NCBI RefSeq assembly: GCF_014077005.1
Contig: NZ_JACGVC010000047.1
Location: 124,001 to 188,000, forward strand
Direction of reading: 5' to 3'
From: Colwellia sp. MB3u-45
GTDB taxonomy: Bacteria; Pseudomonadota; Gammaproteobacteria; Enterobacterales; Alteromonadaceae
DNA: 64,000 bases
Shown: positions 1-8,417 of the stretch, one piece after another
How positions within the stretch are numbered: the first letter of the stretch is position 1
How the letters are laid out: every line of letters begins with the position of its first letter
Made by a program: the position numbers and the translations under genes
The notes under the pieces: model-generated
The model's input: only the letters and a program-made list of their open reading frames with translations
Told to the model about the DNA's origin: nothing
The model's database searches: none

Positions 1-838
1 CTGAAATCTCTTGAAAGGTGTTAACAATCTCTAACACCGAGGTACCATTACCTGTGCCTAAATTAATCGGTACACAGCCTTTAATGTCACTTAATGCCGC
101 TAACGCTTTAACATGCCCTTGGGCCAAGTCTACTACATGAATATAATCTCTAACGCCTGTGCCATCGGGGGTCTGATAATCGTCACCAAAAACTTGTAAT
201 TGCGCTAATCGGCCAACAGCCACTTGTGACACGTAAGGCAATAAATTGTTCGGAATACCATTAGGGTTTTCACCAATAAGACCCGATTCGTGTGCGCCAA
301 TCGGATTAAAATAACGTAAACAGGCGATTGACCATTGCTCATCACTGCGTGCGAGATCAAAGAGGATATTTTCGATCATCAGTTTGGTTTGACCATAAGG
401 ATTGGTCGCAGACGTTGGCATAGTTTCATCAAGTGGCGAGGGATTATTTTCACCATACACAGTTGCTGATGAACTAAACACTAAGTTTTTAACGTTATGC
501 TCTGCCATAACTTGCAACAGTGTTACCGAACCAGAGACATTATTATGATAATAACTTAATGGCAAAACACTCGACTCACCCACAGCTTTTAAACCGGCAA
601 AGTGCACTACAGCTTCAATGTCATGTTGCTCAAATACTTGCTTTAGTGCTTGGCGATCACAAATATCAGCTTGAATAAAGGTTACCGACTTGTCTGTTAT
701 TTGTTTAATACGGTCCAGCACTAATGTTGAAGAGTTTGATAAATTATCAACAATAACAATGTCTTTATCTAGCGCCAGTAATTCAATAACGGTATGGCTA
801 CCAATAAAACCCGTTCCGCCTGTGATCAACAAACTCAT
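1..838 (-). CDS. galE: UDP-glucose 4-epimerase, 3' end outside window
   Basis: Interconverts UDP-glucose and UDP-galactose in the Leloir pathway, feeding glycan synthesis in the cytoplasm. Translating the minus strand from the ATG at 836-838 gives an N-terminal Rossmann motif TGGTGFIGSH, then SSSATVYG and the catalytic Y-x3-K in NPYGQTK, then a conserved LRYFNPIGAHESG stretch, all typical of GalE of the extended SDR family. About 279 codons are present; the usual protein is near 338, so the C-terminal part lies beyond position 1. It begins 53 bp after the stop of the DHH-family gene on the same strand, so the two may be co-transcribed. Product call is secure. Confidence 0.95.
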   Translation of the reverse strand, partial: MSLLITGGTGFIGSHTVIELLALDKDIVIVDNLSNSSTLVLDRIKQITDKSVTFIQADICDRQALKQVFEQHDIEAVVHFAGLKAVGESSVLPLSYYHNNVSGSVTLLQVMAEHNVKNLVFSSSATVYGENNPSPLDETMPTSATNPYGQTKLMIENILFDLARSDEQWSIACLRYFNPIGAHESGLIGENPNGIPNNLLPYVSQVAVGRLAQLQVFGDDYQTPDGTGVRDYIHVVDLAQGHVKALAALSDIKGCVPINLGTGNGTSVLEIVNTFQEIS

Positions 839-891
839 CTTTAAATCCTTATAAGGTTAATGCTATTTATTTTTGAATACCCGAAAGTAAA

Positions 892-1848
892 CTATTGATA
901 ATATTTTGACACCAACGCAATGAATTTACCAAGTTTTTCTTTTGGTAGTTGATTGATGCCCGCCGCGGCCGCTCGACCACCACCGGTGTCAAATTGTGCA
1001 CAAAGTTCACCAGCGCCCACTTTATTATTAATAGGGGCACGAAGGCTTACCGTGTAACTCGCATCAATATTTAAGGTGATCACCGCATGCGCTTTATCAG
1101 GCTCCTGATTGGCTAATTCATTACCATAAACCCCACTGACTCTGCGCGACCAAGCGGCATCTTCAAGCTCAATGAGCTGCAAAGCTGCATCATCATGCAA
1201 TACGCTCGCCTGTTTAGCTTGTGCCATATCGCTTAAGTAGGCTTGCTCAAGAATGGCAAAAATAGAGTTGGCTTCGTTAATCAAGGTAAAGGGGTCTGGA
1301 TAACCCAATAAAGTAGTAAATAAAACATCAGGGGCAATATGTAAATCATCAACCGTGCGACCGTAGCCGTTATAGTTAATATAAATCCCTAAATTTTTCA
1401 GCTGTGTTTTTTCGTTATCTGACAAACCAGCTTGCTGCGCTAACTGCTCGGCCGCTGTTAACATATTATCGCCAAAAGCCCCAACAATAGCCCATAAAGC
1501 ATATTTGCCAGTTAAATATTGATTGACCAATAAACAGGTGCAAGTATTGGCGTCAATATCTATAATTTTATCTAAATGCGCAGAGGTCGGTATTTCACCC
1601 GTGCGATGATGATCTACATAAAACACCTCAACATTATTGGCAAGCAAGGCCTCTAAAGCGACAATGTTTTTTTCCATAGAAATATCAAGCACGGTAACAG
1701 AAGTTGCCTGGTCTACAGGTACTTGCTGTAATAATTGAATGTCGCGTTTAACGCCAGTGATCAGTGTTGAGGCTTTCGGTTGAGCCAAGCGCAGTTGTAA
1801 CAAGGCAATAATGCCATCAGCATCGCCATTAAAAACATCATAATGCAT
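892..1848 (-). CDS. DHH-family phosphoesterase, function unassigned
   Basis: A 318-residue protein with the DHH superfamily signature: NGDADG at residues 7-12, a VLDIS strand near residue 53, and VDHH at about residues 78-81, which together would bind the metal pair. A C-terminal GGGRAAAAG at about residue 290 matches the DHHA1 substrate-binding motif. The family includes RecJ, pyrophosphatases and oligoribonuclease/pAp-phosphatases of the NrnA type. This protein is short and lacks the extra domains of RecJ, so a small phosphodiester or pAp-type substrate is possible. Being downstream of the cys genes, which produce PAPS/PAP, makes pAp hydrolysis attractive, but that is inference only. A REP array separates it from cysC. 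Confidence 0.8.
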   Translation of the reverse strand: MHYDVFNGDADGIIALLQLRLAQPKASTLITGVKRDIQLLQQVPVDQATSVTVLDISMEKNIVALEALLANNVEVFYVDHHRTGEIPTSAHLDKIIDIDANTCTCLLVNQYLTGKYALWAIVGAFGDNMLTAAEQLAQQAGLSDNEKTQLKNLGIYINYNGYGRTVDDLHIAPDVLFTTLLGYPDPFTLINEANSIFAILEQAYLSDMAQAKQASVLHDDAALQLIELEDAAWSRRVSGVYGNELANQEPDKAHAVITLNIDASYTVSLRAPINNKVGAGELCAQFDTGGGRAAAAGINQLPKEKLGKFIALVSKYYQ

Positions 1849-1914
1849 GCAAAAATCTCCTATATAAATTGTTTACCGATAAAGTTAGCATAAGTTACTT
1901 GTAAGTTTGATCTA

Positions 1915-2428
1915 GCTTGGATTTTAGTCCATCGGGTTAATCGCCGGCTATCAATCATGTTAATCGCCTGCTGAGAGTTGACGGACTAAAGTCCGACCTA
2001 CATAAACAATCGCCCAAGGCTACATTATCACCCGTAGGTTTTATGTGGGCTATTGTAGGATGGACTTTAGTCCATCAAGTTAAATGAAATTTAACCGTCT
2101 TTGGCATCAATGCGAACGACAAAACAGTACCTTTTTCAGATTTTTTTTGGTCCATTACGTTAATGGCTCGCTATATAGTTGACGGACTGAAGTCTGACCT
2201 ACAAAACAATCATCGAAATCTACATTGTCACCCGTAGGCTTGATTTAGGTTGGACTTTAGTCCATCGGTTAAATGAAATTTAACCGTATTCGGCATCAAT
2301 GCCAATTGAAAAAATAATACCCGCTGCAAGTGTTTGCTAGCCCATCGCGTTAATCGCCTGCTAATGGTTGTCCGACTAAAGTCCGACCTACATCAACAAT
2401 TGCCCAACGTTACATTGTCACCCGTAGG
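1915..2428. repeat. Tandem composite REP array (three units)
   Basis: The cysC-to-DHH gap is filled with about three tandem units of 189-201 bp, judged by GTTGACGGACT-type boxes at 1977, 2178 and 2367. Each unit has a REP-like palindrome read as GTCCGACCTAC, a spacer with TACATTATCACCCGTAGG, an inverted REP GTAGGTTGGACTTTAGTCC, then a TTAAATGAAATTTAACCG linker. The last unit runs up to the cysC stop codon at 2430. A degenerate REP (GGATTTTAGTCCATC) opens the array. No coding potential is apparent. Confidence 0.85.
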
Positions 2429-2429
2429 A

Positions 2430-3032
2430 TCAATCAGTGATTAAGCCTTGCTTGATCAGATAATCAACCACTTGCTGCGCACATTGTTCAATACTGTTAT
2501 TAGCCGTGTCGATATGAATGGCCGGGTTTTCAGGCGCTTCGTAAGTAGAGTCTATACCGGTAAAATCTTTAATCTCACCTGCTCGTGCTTTTTTATATAA
2601 GCCTTTTGGGTCACGTTGTTCGCAGACAGCGATCGGAGTATCAATAAATACTTCAATAAATTCTCCGTTCTCAAGCTTGTTGGCTGCCATGGCACGATCA
2701 GCGGCAAAAGGAGATATAAACGCGGTTGAGACAATTAAACCAGCATCTACAAACAGTTTGGCCACTTCACTAATACGGCGAATGTTTTCAACTCTCTCTT
2801 CATCACTAAAGCCCAAGTCACCATTTAAGCCATGGCGAACATTGTCACCATCAAGTAAATAACTATGACAATGGCGTTGAAAAAGTAAAGCATCAACCGC
2901 ATTGGCAATGGTTGATTTACCTGAGCCACTAAGCCCTGTGTACCATAACAAACAAGCTTTTTGCTTTTTGATATCAGCGCGTTGTGTTTTGCTTACTTGT
3001 TGAGTGTGCCAAACGGTATTTTCAGTTTTCAT
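2430..3032 (-). CDS. cysC: Adenylyl-sulfate kinase (APS kinase)
   Basis: Phosphorylates adenosine 5'-phosphosulfate with ATP to give PAPS, the second step of sulfate activation. The 200-residue protein carries a P-loop GLSGSGKST at residues 33-41, the DGDNVRHGLNGDLGFS region that binds APS, and the conserved RDPKGLYKKARAGEI segment, all in the order of CysC. Length is typical of stand-alone CysC, and CysN in this cluster lacks a fused kinase domain, so the two complement each other. It lies downstream of the SLC13 permease on the same strand and its stop abuts a REP array. Confidence 0.96.
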   Translation of the reverse strand: MKTENTVWHTQQVSKTQRADIKKQKACLLWYTGLSGSGKSTIANAVDALLFQRHCHSYLLDGDNVRHGLNGDLGFSDEERVENIRRISEVAKLFVDAGLIVSTAFISPFAADRAMAANKLENGEFIEVFIDTPIAVCEQRDPKGLYKKARAGEIKDFTGIDSTYEAPENPAIHIDTANNSIEQCAQQVVDYLIKQGLITD

Positions 3033-3055
3033 ATTATTCCAGTTAAATTATTTAC

Positions 3056-3179
3056 ATAGCTGTAAGCTAAAAAAGCTTTAAGCTATCAGTTCAAAGCTGT
3101 CAGTAAAAACACAACCAAACGCCCAACTAATCTCTGATCTTTATTTTTTTACTGACAGCTGACAGCTTTAAACTAAACG
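3056..3179. repeat. MITE-like AGCTGTCAG inverted-repeat element
   Basis: The gap between the permease and cysC holds a perfect 15-bp inverted repeat, AGCTGTCAGTAAAAA at 3095-3109 against TTTTTACTGACAGCT at 3146-3160, flanked by further AGCTTTAAGCT and GACAGCTTTAAACT copies. Related sequence recurs near 5500-5540, 33215-33250, 38670-38740, 38990-39030 and 40181-40342. No ORF is present. It may form a stem in the cys transcript. Confidence 0.7.
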
Positions 3180-3198
3180 CTTCTCTTTTATTTTGATC

Positions 3199-4926
3199 TT
3201 AAAACGGAAAAACCACCGGTATCAAGATTAACACCACTACACTATAAGTCAGTGTTATCGGCCAACCAAATTTAATAAAGTCAGTAATTTTATAATTGCC
3301 GGCATTAAACACCATAATATTGGTTTGATAACCATAAGGGCTAATAAAACTGCCACTAGCGCCAAAGGCTACCGCCATCACTAAGGGTAAAGGGCTAACA
3401 CCTAAGCCAATGGCAATATTATAAGCTACCGGAAACACTAAAGCCGCCGCGGCGCTGTTGGTAATAACTTCGGTCAATATTAAGGTAATGAAAAATATCA
3501 CCACCATAGCGATTATGGCACTTTCACCTGCCAGTAATTGCTCAATTTCATGAGCAAAAATGCCTGCGACACCGCTATGCTCAAACGCTTGCGCTAAGGT
3601 TAATGCACCCAGCACAATGAGCCAAATTTCAATCGGGAATCGGCGCTTAATTTCATTCACCGTTAAACAACCAGTTAAAATCAATAACGCTAGATAAAAC
3701 ATTAGGCTCGACAACAAACTTATCGTAGTCACCATGGTCAGCGCAATAGCAATAATAAAGCCAAAAATAGCTAAAGAGTCACGCCAGCCTGACAGCATAT
3801 CATCGGGTTTATGACCAGAAAGAATAAAAAAGTTTTTCGTTAAATTAGTGCGCGCGCAAAAATCGGAGCCAACCGCTAAGACTAAAAAGTCACCCGCTTG
3901 CACTTTTATATCACCGAGTTTGCCAGAAAGCGACGTGCCCTCTCGGCGAATAGCGACAACGGCGGCATCAAATCTTGCCCTAAACCCTGCTGTTTTTAAG
4001 GTTTTACCTACAATAGCAGAATCAGGTTTAATCAATACTTCGGTTAAGTTTTCCCGTAACAAACCCTTTTGCTCAGCAAACAAAGTTAAGCCATCAAATT
4101 GCTGCAAAACTAAAACTTTGCTGATGTCACCACTAAAAATGAGTCTGTCATTTGGCTCTATTACTTCATCTGGCGTTACCGGGGAAATAAGCCGCCCGTA
4201 GCGTACTAACTCGACCAAAAATAAAGTGTCTAAATTTCTTAAGCCATTATCTTCAATGCTTTTTCCAATAAGTTTGGAGTTAGATTTTACTTGTGCTTCA
4301 ACCAGATATTCCTTATCACCTAACTGCTCGTTTGGCGTGTCAGCTAACGTATGTTGACGCAGTAATATAATCAATAAACAAGCAACCAGTGCAGCACCAC
4401 CCACGAGCGTAAAGTCAAAAAAACCTAAACTTTGTTGACCTTGTTCTAGCCATAGCGAATTAACAATTAAGTTAGTTGAAGTACCAATTAAGGTTAAAGT
4501 GCCACCAAGAATAGCGGCGAATGACAAGGGTAAGAGCAATTTACCAGGATTGACCACAGTATTTTTTTTCACTACCGAAATTAATGTAGCGACCACCGCC
4601 GTATTACTGATCAATGCCGAACTCAAAGCGGTAAATACAAGCGTTCTAAAACTTGCCGTAGACGCTTTACCATTGAGCATTAACGCTGATATACGCCTTA
4701 AAATACTGGTGCGTTCGTAAGCAAAAGAACATAACACCAATAATAATAACGTCACTAAACCAGGATTTACCGCATTGCTGAGAATGTCGTCAGTGCTAAC
4801 AAATGACGCCGCTAAACACAGTAACGTTGTACTACCAAAAACGCGCTCGGGTTTGTTTGGGAAAAAAACCAGCCCAATCAGCGTTAATGCAAATATTGCG
4901 ACCAGTAGCCACTGCGTATACAACAT
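3199..4926 (-). CDS. SLC13-family permease with two TrkA-C domains, probable sulfate transporter
   Basis: A 575-residue inner-membrane protein with about five hydrophobic helices at the N-terminus, a soluble middle of two TrkA-C-like domains (about residues 205-370, e.g. DTLFLVELVRYGRLISP and DFLVLAVGS), and a C-terminal helical bundle with the SLC13/DASS signatures SNTAVVATL and TNSAAAALVFPVA. This architecture is that of CitMHS/SLC13 transporters found in proteobacterial sulfate-assimilation clusters. Its place between cysN and cysC supports sulfate (or another oxyanion) import. It is separated from cysN by a REP array of about 450 bp. Substrate is inferred from context; dicarboxylate uptake is the alternative. 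Confidence 0.85.
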   Translation of the reverse strand: MLYTQWLLVAIFALTLIGLVFFPNKPERVFGSTTLLCLAASFVSTDDILSNAVNPGLVTLLLLVLCSFAYERTSILRRISALMLNGKASTASFRTLVFTALSSALISNTAVVATLISVVKKNTVVNPGKLLLPLSFAAILGGTLTLIGTSTNLIVNSLWLEQGQQSLGFFDFTLVGGAALVACLLIILLRQHTLADTPNEQLGDKEYLVEAQVKSNSKLIGKSIEDNGLRNLDTLFLVELVRYGRLISPVTPDEVIEPNDRLIFSGDISKVLVLQQFDGLTLFAEQKGLLRENLTEVLIKPDSAIVGKTLKTAGFRARFDAAVVAIRREGTSLSGKLGDIKVQAGDFLVLAVGSDFCARTNLTKNFFILSGHKPDDMLSGWRDSLAIFGFIIAIALTMVTTISLLSSLMFYLALLILTGCLTVNEIKRRFPIEIWLIVLGALTLAQAFEHSGVAGIFAHEIEQLLAGESAIIAMVVIFFITLILTEVITNSAAAALVFPVAYNIAIGLGVSPLPLVMAVAFGASGSFISPYGYQTNIMVFNAGNYKITDFIKFGWPITLTYSVVVLILIPVVFPF

Positions 4927-4990
4927 AATGTAAACCTAATCCAAGTTCTAACTACTGTTCGAAAAGTAAATATCGTAAAATTATAAAAAA

Positions 4991-5432
4991 TTGCCCAACA
5001 CTACATCATCACCCGTAGGCTCTATGTAGGTTGGACTTTAGTCCATCAGGTTAAATGAAATCTAACCGTCTTCGCATACATGCGAATGACAAAATAATGC
5101 CCGTTGCAGATGTTTTGTGGCCCATTACGTTAATGGCTCGCTATACAGTTGACGGACTAAAGTCCGACCTACAAAAATCACAAAAAAACGCCAACGCTAC
5201 ATTATCACCCGTAGGCGCTTGTAGGTTGAAGTTTAGTCCATCAGGTTAAATGAAATTTAACCGTCTTCGCATACATGCGAACGACAAAAAAATGCCCGTT
5301 GCAGATAACTTTGGCCCATCAGGTTAATAGCCCGCTATACAGTTGACGGACTAAAGTCCGACCTACAAAAAAATCGCCCAAGGCTACATTATCACCCGTA
5401 GGCTCTTAACGGTTGGACTGAAGCCCGACCTT
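4991..5432. repeat. Tandem composite REP array between cysN and permease
   Basis: More than two tandem units, with GTTGACGGACTAAAGTCC at 5148 and 5342 (period 194 bp). Each contains the REP pair, a TTCGCATACATGCGAA hairpin segment, a GCCCGTTGCAGAT linker and GGCCCATTACGTTAATGG. The array lies inside what would otherwise be one cys transcription unit. The remaining bases up to 5551 hold AGCTGACAGCTTAAAACTGACAGCT of the second repeat family. Confidence 0.85.
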
Positions 5433-5551
5433 TCAGTTAAAAAATAAATACCAACCTACAGTGATCACTATGCCTTAAACTTATTTTTTAACTTATAACT
5501 AAATTTTAACTGAAAGCTGACAGCTTAAAACTGACAGCTAACCTGCTATTT

Positions 5552-6955
5552 CTATTTCAATAAATCGCGTGCGCCCCAATGTGGGAAGTGCTTGCGAACT
5601 AAAGTGTTAAGTTCTTGCTCAAACGCTGAGTACTGATGATCTTGCTTCGCTTCAAGTGCGCCGTTAATCATACCCGCACCCACAGTAACATTACTCAATC
5701 GGTCAATAATAATAAAAGCACCCGTCGCTGGATTATCACCATAAGCATCAAAATGTAACGCTTCAGCTACTTCAAGTTGAGCAACTCCAATTTCATTTAA
5801 CGCTAATTGGTCAACAGGAAATTTCTCCAAGGTATTAACATCAATGCGGTGATCAATTTTTATTGCGTGCCCTGTGGTGAGCTTACTGCCGTGCTTAATG
5901 TAGTATTCACGGCCTGGTTCTAGTTCGTCTTCATGCATCCAAACAATAGTCGCACTTAGCTCTTTAGCCGAAGTAGGAATACTGCCCTTTTTAACAATCA
6001 TTTCGCCGCGACTGATGTCAATTTCATCTTCAAGGGTCAAAGTAACCGCCATACCGTGATCGGCGCGATCAATGTTGCCTTCAAAAGTTACAATTGATTT
6101 AATCTTACTTTGCTTACCTGATGGCAAGGCAACAATTTCATCACCAACGCGAATATGTCCTGAACCCACTGTGCCAGCAAAACCTCTAAAATCAAGATTA
6201 GGACGGTTAACATACTGTACTTGCAAACGAAATTGGGTAAAGTGTTTTTGATCATCTACCTTAATAGTATTTAATAACTTCATTAACGTAGCACCTGGAT
6301 ACCAAGGCATCTTAGTACTTTCGTCAACAACATTGTCACCATTAAGCGCTGAAATTGGCACAAAACGCACATCTTCAAAAGCTAAGTCATCGGCAAATTT
6401 ACGGTAATCTTTTTTAATCTCTTGATATCGGTCTTGGCTATAATCAACCAGGTCCATTTTGTTAACCGCCACTAAAACATGCTTAATGCCTAACAAAGAA
6501 CAAATATAAGAATGACGACGAGTTTGCACTTGCACGCCGTGGCGAGCATCAATCAAAATAATGGCCAGATCACAGGTTGAAGCGCCCGTAGCCATATTGC
6601 GGGTGTATTGTTCATGGCCTGGAGTATCGGCAATAATAAACTTACGTTTGTCAGTAGCAAAATAGCGATAAGCAACATCAATAGTAATGCCCTGCTCTCG
6701 CTCTGACTGCAAGCCGTCAACGAGCAAGGCTAGGTCAATAGCTTCACCGGTAGTGCCTGATTTTTTACTGTCGTTTTTAATCGCCGCTAATTGATCTTCA
6801 AAGATCATTTTTGAATCGTGTAATAACCGGCCAATTAATGTGCTTTTGCCATCATCAACGCTACCACAAGTAAAAAAGCGCACCATTTCTTTGTTTTCAT
6901 GCTGCTTCAAATAAGCTTCAATATCGGTTTCAAGTAAGTCTTCTGTATGACTCAT
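5552..6955 (-). CDS. cysN: Sulfate adenylyltransferase subunit 1 (GTPase subunit)
   Basis: The GTPase subunit of ATP sulfurylase, which drives formation of APS from ATP and sulfate together with CysD. Motifs are G1 GSVDDGKST at about residue 31, G3 [17 protein letters not shown] and G4 NKMD, followed by EF-Tu-like beta-barrel domains; no APS-kinase domain follows. The ATG at 6953-6955 is preferred because AAGGAA sits 6 bases upstream; an in-frame upstream ATG would add ten residues (to 6985) without a ribosome site. This gives 467 residues, normal for CysN. It starts 90 bp after cysD, in the usual cysDN order. Confidence 0.97.
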   Translation of the reverse strand: MSHTEDLLETDIEAYLKQHENKEMVRFFTCGSVDDGKSTLIGRLLHDSKMIFEDQLAAIKNDSKKSGTTGEAIDLALLVDGLQSEREQGITIDVAYRYFATDKRKFIIADTPGHEQYTRNMATGASTCDLAIILIDARHGVQVQTRRHSYICSLLGIKHVLVAVNKMDLVDYSQDRYQEIKKDYRKFADDLAFEDVRFVPISALNGDNVVDESTKMPWYPGATLMKLLNTIKVDDQKHFTQFRLQVQYVNRPNLDFRGFAGTVGSGHIRVGDEIVALPSGKQSKIKSIVTFEGNIDRADHGMAVTLTLEDEIDISRGEMIVKKGSIPTSAKELSATIVWMHEDELEPGREYYIKHGSKLTTGHAIKIDHRIDVNTLEKFPVDQLALNEIGVAQLEVAEALHFDAYGDNPATGAFIIIDRLSNVTVGAGMINGALEAKQDHQYSAFEQELNTLVRKHFPHWGARDLLK

Positions 6956-7045
6956 GTTTTTTCCTTGGAAATCTCTACTCGACAAATTGTCGATTTAATT
7001 AAAATGCTAACACCGTAAAATAAACTGAAATAAGATGACGAAGTT

Positions 7046-7945
7046 TTAAAAATAACCTTCCATCTTTTTCTTCTCCATTGAGCCTGCCGAATCGTGGTCA
7101 ATCACACGGCCTTGGCGCTCAGAGGTTTTGGTTAATAGCATTTCTTGAATAATTTCAGGTAAGGTGGTTGCGGTTGACTCAACAGCGCCGGTTAACGGAT
7201 AACAACCTAAGGTTCTAAAGCGCACACTTTTCATTTGCACCACTTCGTCTTTACCAATAGGCATACGGTCGTCGTCAACCATGATTAGAGTACCATCACG
7301 TTCAACTACCGGGCGTTTTTCGGCTAAATAAAGTGGCACAATTTTAATGCCTTCTAAATAGATGTATTGCCAAATATCAAGCTCGGTCCAATTTGATAAT
7401 GGAAAAACACGAATGCTTTCGCCTTTATTCACTTTGCCGTTATAAATGTTCCACAACTCAGGACGTTGGCTTTTAGGATCCCAACGATGATTTTTATCAC
7501 GAAATGAATACACACGTTCTTTCGCACGCGATTTTTCTTCGTCACGTCGAGCGCCACCAAAAGCGGCATCAAAACCATATTTATCAAGGGCTTGTTTTAA
7601 GCCTTGAGTTTTCATTATATCGGTATGCTTAGCACTACCATGCTCAAACGGACTAATATTCATCGCCATACCTTCGGCATTTTTATGCACGAGTAAATCA
7701 AAGCCATGTTCTTTCGCCATTTCATCGCGAAAGGCAATCATTTCTTTGAATTTCCAGTTGGTATCAACATGTAATAGTGGAAAAGGTATTTTTCCAGGAG
7801 CAAAGGCTTTTCGCGCAAGATGAAGTAGCACGGCGGAGTCTTTACCAACCGAGTAAAGCATCACAGGATTATCAAATTCTGCGGCAACTTCGCGCATGAT
7901 ATGAATAGATTCGGCTTCTAACTTTTGTAAATGGGTTAATTGCAT
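7046..7945 (-). CDS. cysD: Sulfate adenylyltransferase subunit 2
   Basis: Catalytic subunit of ATP sulfurylase, an ATP pyrophosphatase (PP-loop) of the PAPS-reductase family. The 299-residue protein has [17 protein letters not shown] at about residues 32-48, [13 protein letters not shown], the [15 protein letters not shown] segment and a C-terminal RQGRVIDHD, all in CysD order and length. It leads the cysD-cysN-permease-cysC unit. The 470 bp upstream hold a structured repeat region rather than an obvious gene; I could not identify a CysB site with confidence. Confidence 0.97.
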   Translation of the reverse strand: MQLTHLQKLEAESIHIMREVAAEFDNPVMLYSVGKDSAVLLHLARKAFAPGKIPFPLLHVDTNWKFKEMIAFRDEMAKEHGFDLLVHKNAEGMAMNISPFEHGSAKHTDIMKTQGLKQALDKYGFDAAFGGARRDEEKSRAKERVYSFRDKNHRWDPKSQRPELWNIYNGKVNKGESIRVFPLSNWTELDIWQYIYLEGIKIVPLYLAEKRPVVERDGTLIMVDDDRMPIGKDEVVQMKSVRFRTLGCYPLTGAVESTATTLPEIIQEMLLTKTSERQGRVIDHDSAGSMEKKKMEGYF

Positions 7946-8417
7946 TGCTGACCACTAATGTTGGCATGATATTATTGATTATCATCATGCCACAGCAGCA
8001 AATCATTATCCATATAACTAAAAGCTTGTTTATACCAAAAAAGTATAAAGAGAAAGGAAGATTAAGCTTCTTATTCTAAAAATATAACCTACGCCAATTC
8101 AGTTAAGTAACTGAAATAAGTAACAGGGCTAAGTGACTACCTAATGGTAAGTGAGGAACAATAATCCAGCGCACATGGTTATTGCTCCAGACTAAACATA
8201 AGTAGCTAGATCGACGTAAAAGCATTTACTAATGCCGTGGAGCAATGTTCTTACATAAGTGTAAGTCATTAGAGTAATGCAGGAGCAATTACCGAGGTGG
8301 CTAGGAACGGCCCTGTAGGCACATGTTTATTGTTCCAGACTAAACATAAGTACCTACATCGCTTAGCCACGCAAATATTGTAGATTTAAACCAGCTTAAA
8401 ATAATCGATTATTTATT
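7946..8417. other. Structured intergenic region with a 42-bp direct repeat
   Basis: No gene is seen in this gap between pgi and cysD. A near-identical direct repeat occupies 8172-8213 and 8320-8361, both reading CACATG..TATTG.TCCAGACTAAACATAAGTA.CTA.ATCG. GGAACAATAA at 8154-8163 can pair with TTATTGCTCC at 8179-8188, and GGAGCAAT recurs at 8239 and 8282. CTTAC-ATAAGT-GTAAG lies between them. The region reads as a partly decayed palindromic element or a structured leader RNA for cysD; I do not recognise it as a known family. Confidence 0.6.

Noticed and set aside
1915-2428. CRISPR array, suggested by regularly spaced palindromic repeats
   Set aside because: The repeats are long, composite and spaced by conserved rather than unique sequence, occur as inverted pairs in many gaps, and no cas genes are near.
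3848-4201. Long open frame on the plus strand inside the permease gene, and similar frames opposite cys, thr and polysaccharide genes
   Set aside because: These are antisense shadows with no family motifs or ribosome sites; the minus-strand genes are well supported.
5055-5249. Short open frame across the REP array after cysN
   Set aside because: It reads through repeat hairpins that recur in other gaps and has no conserved protein features.
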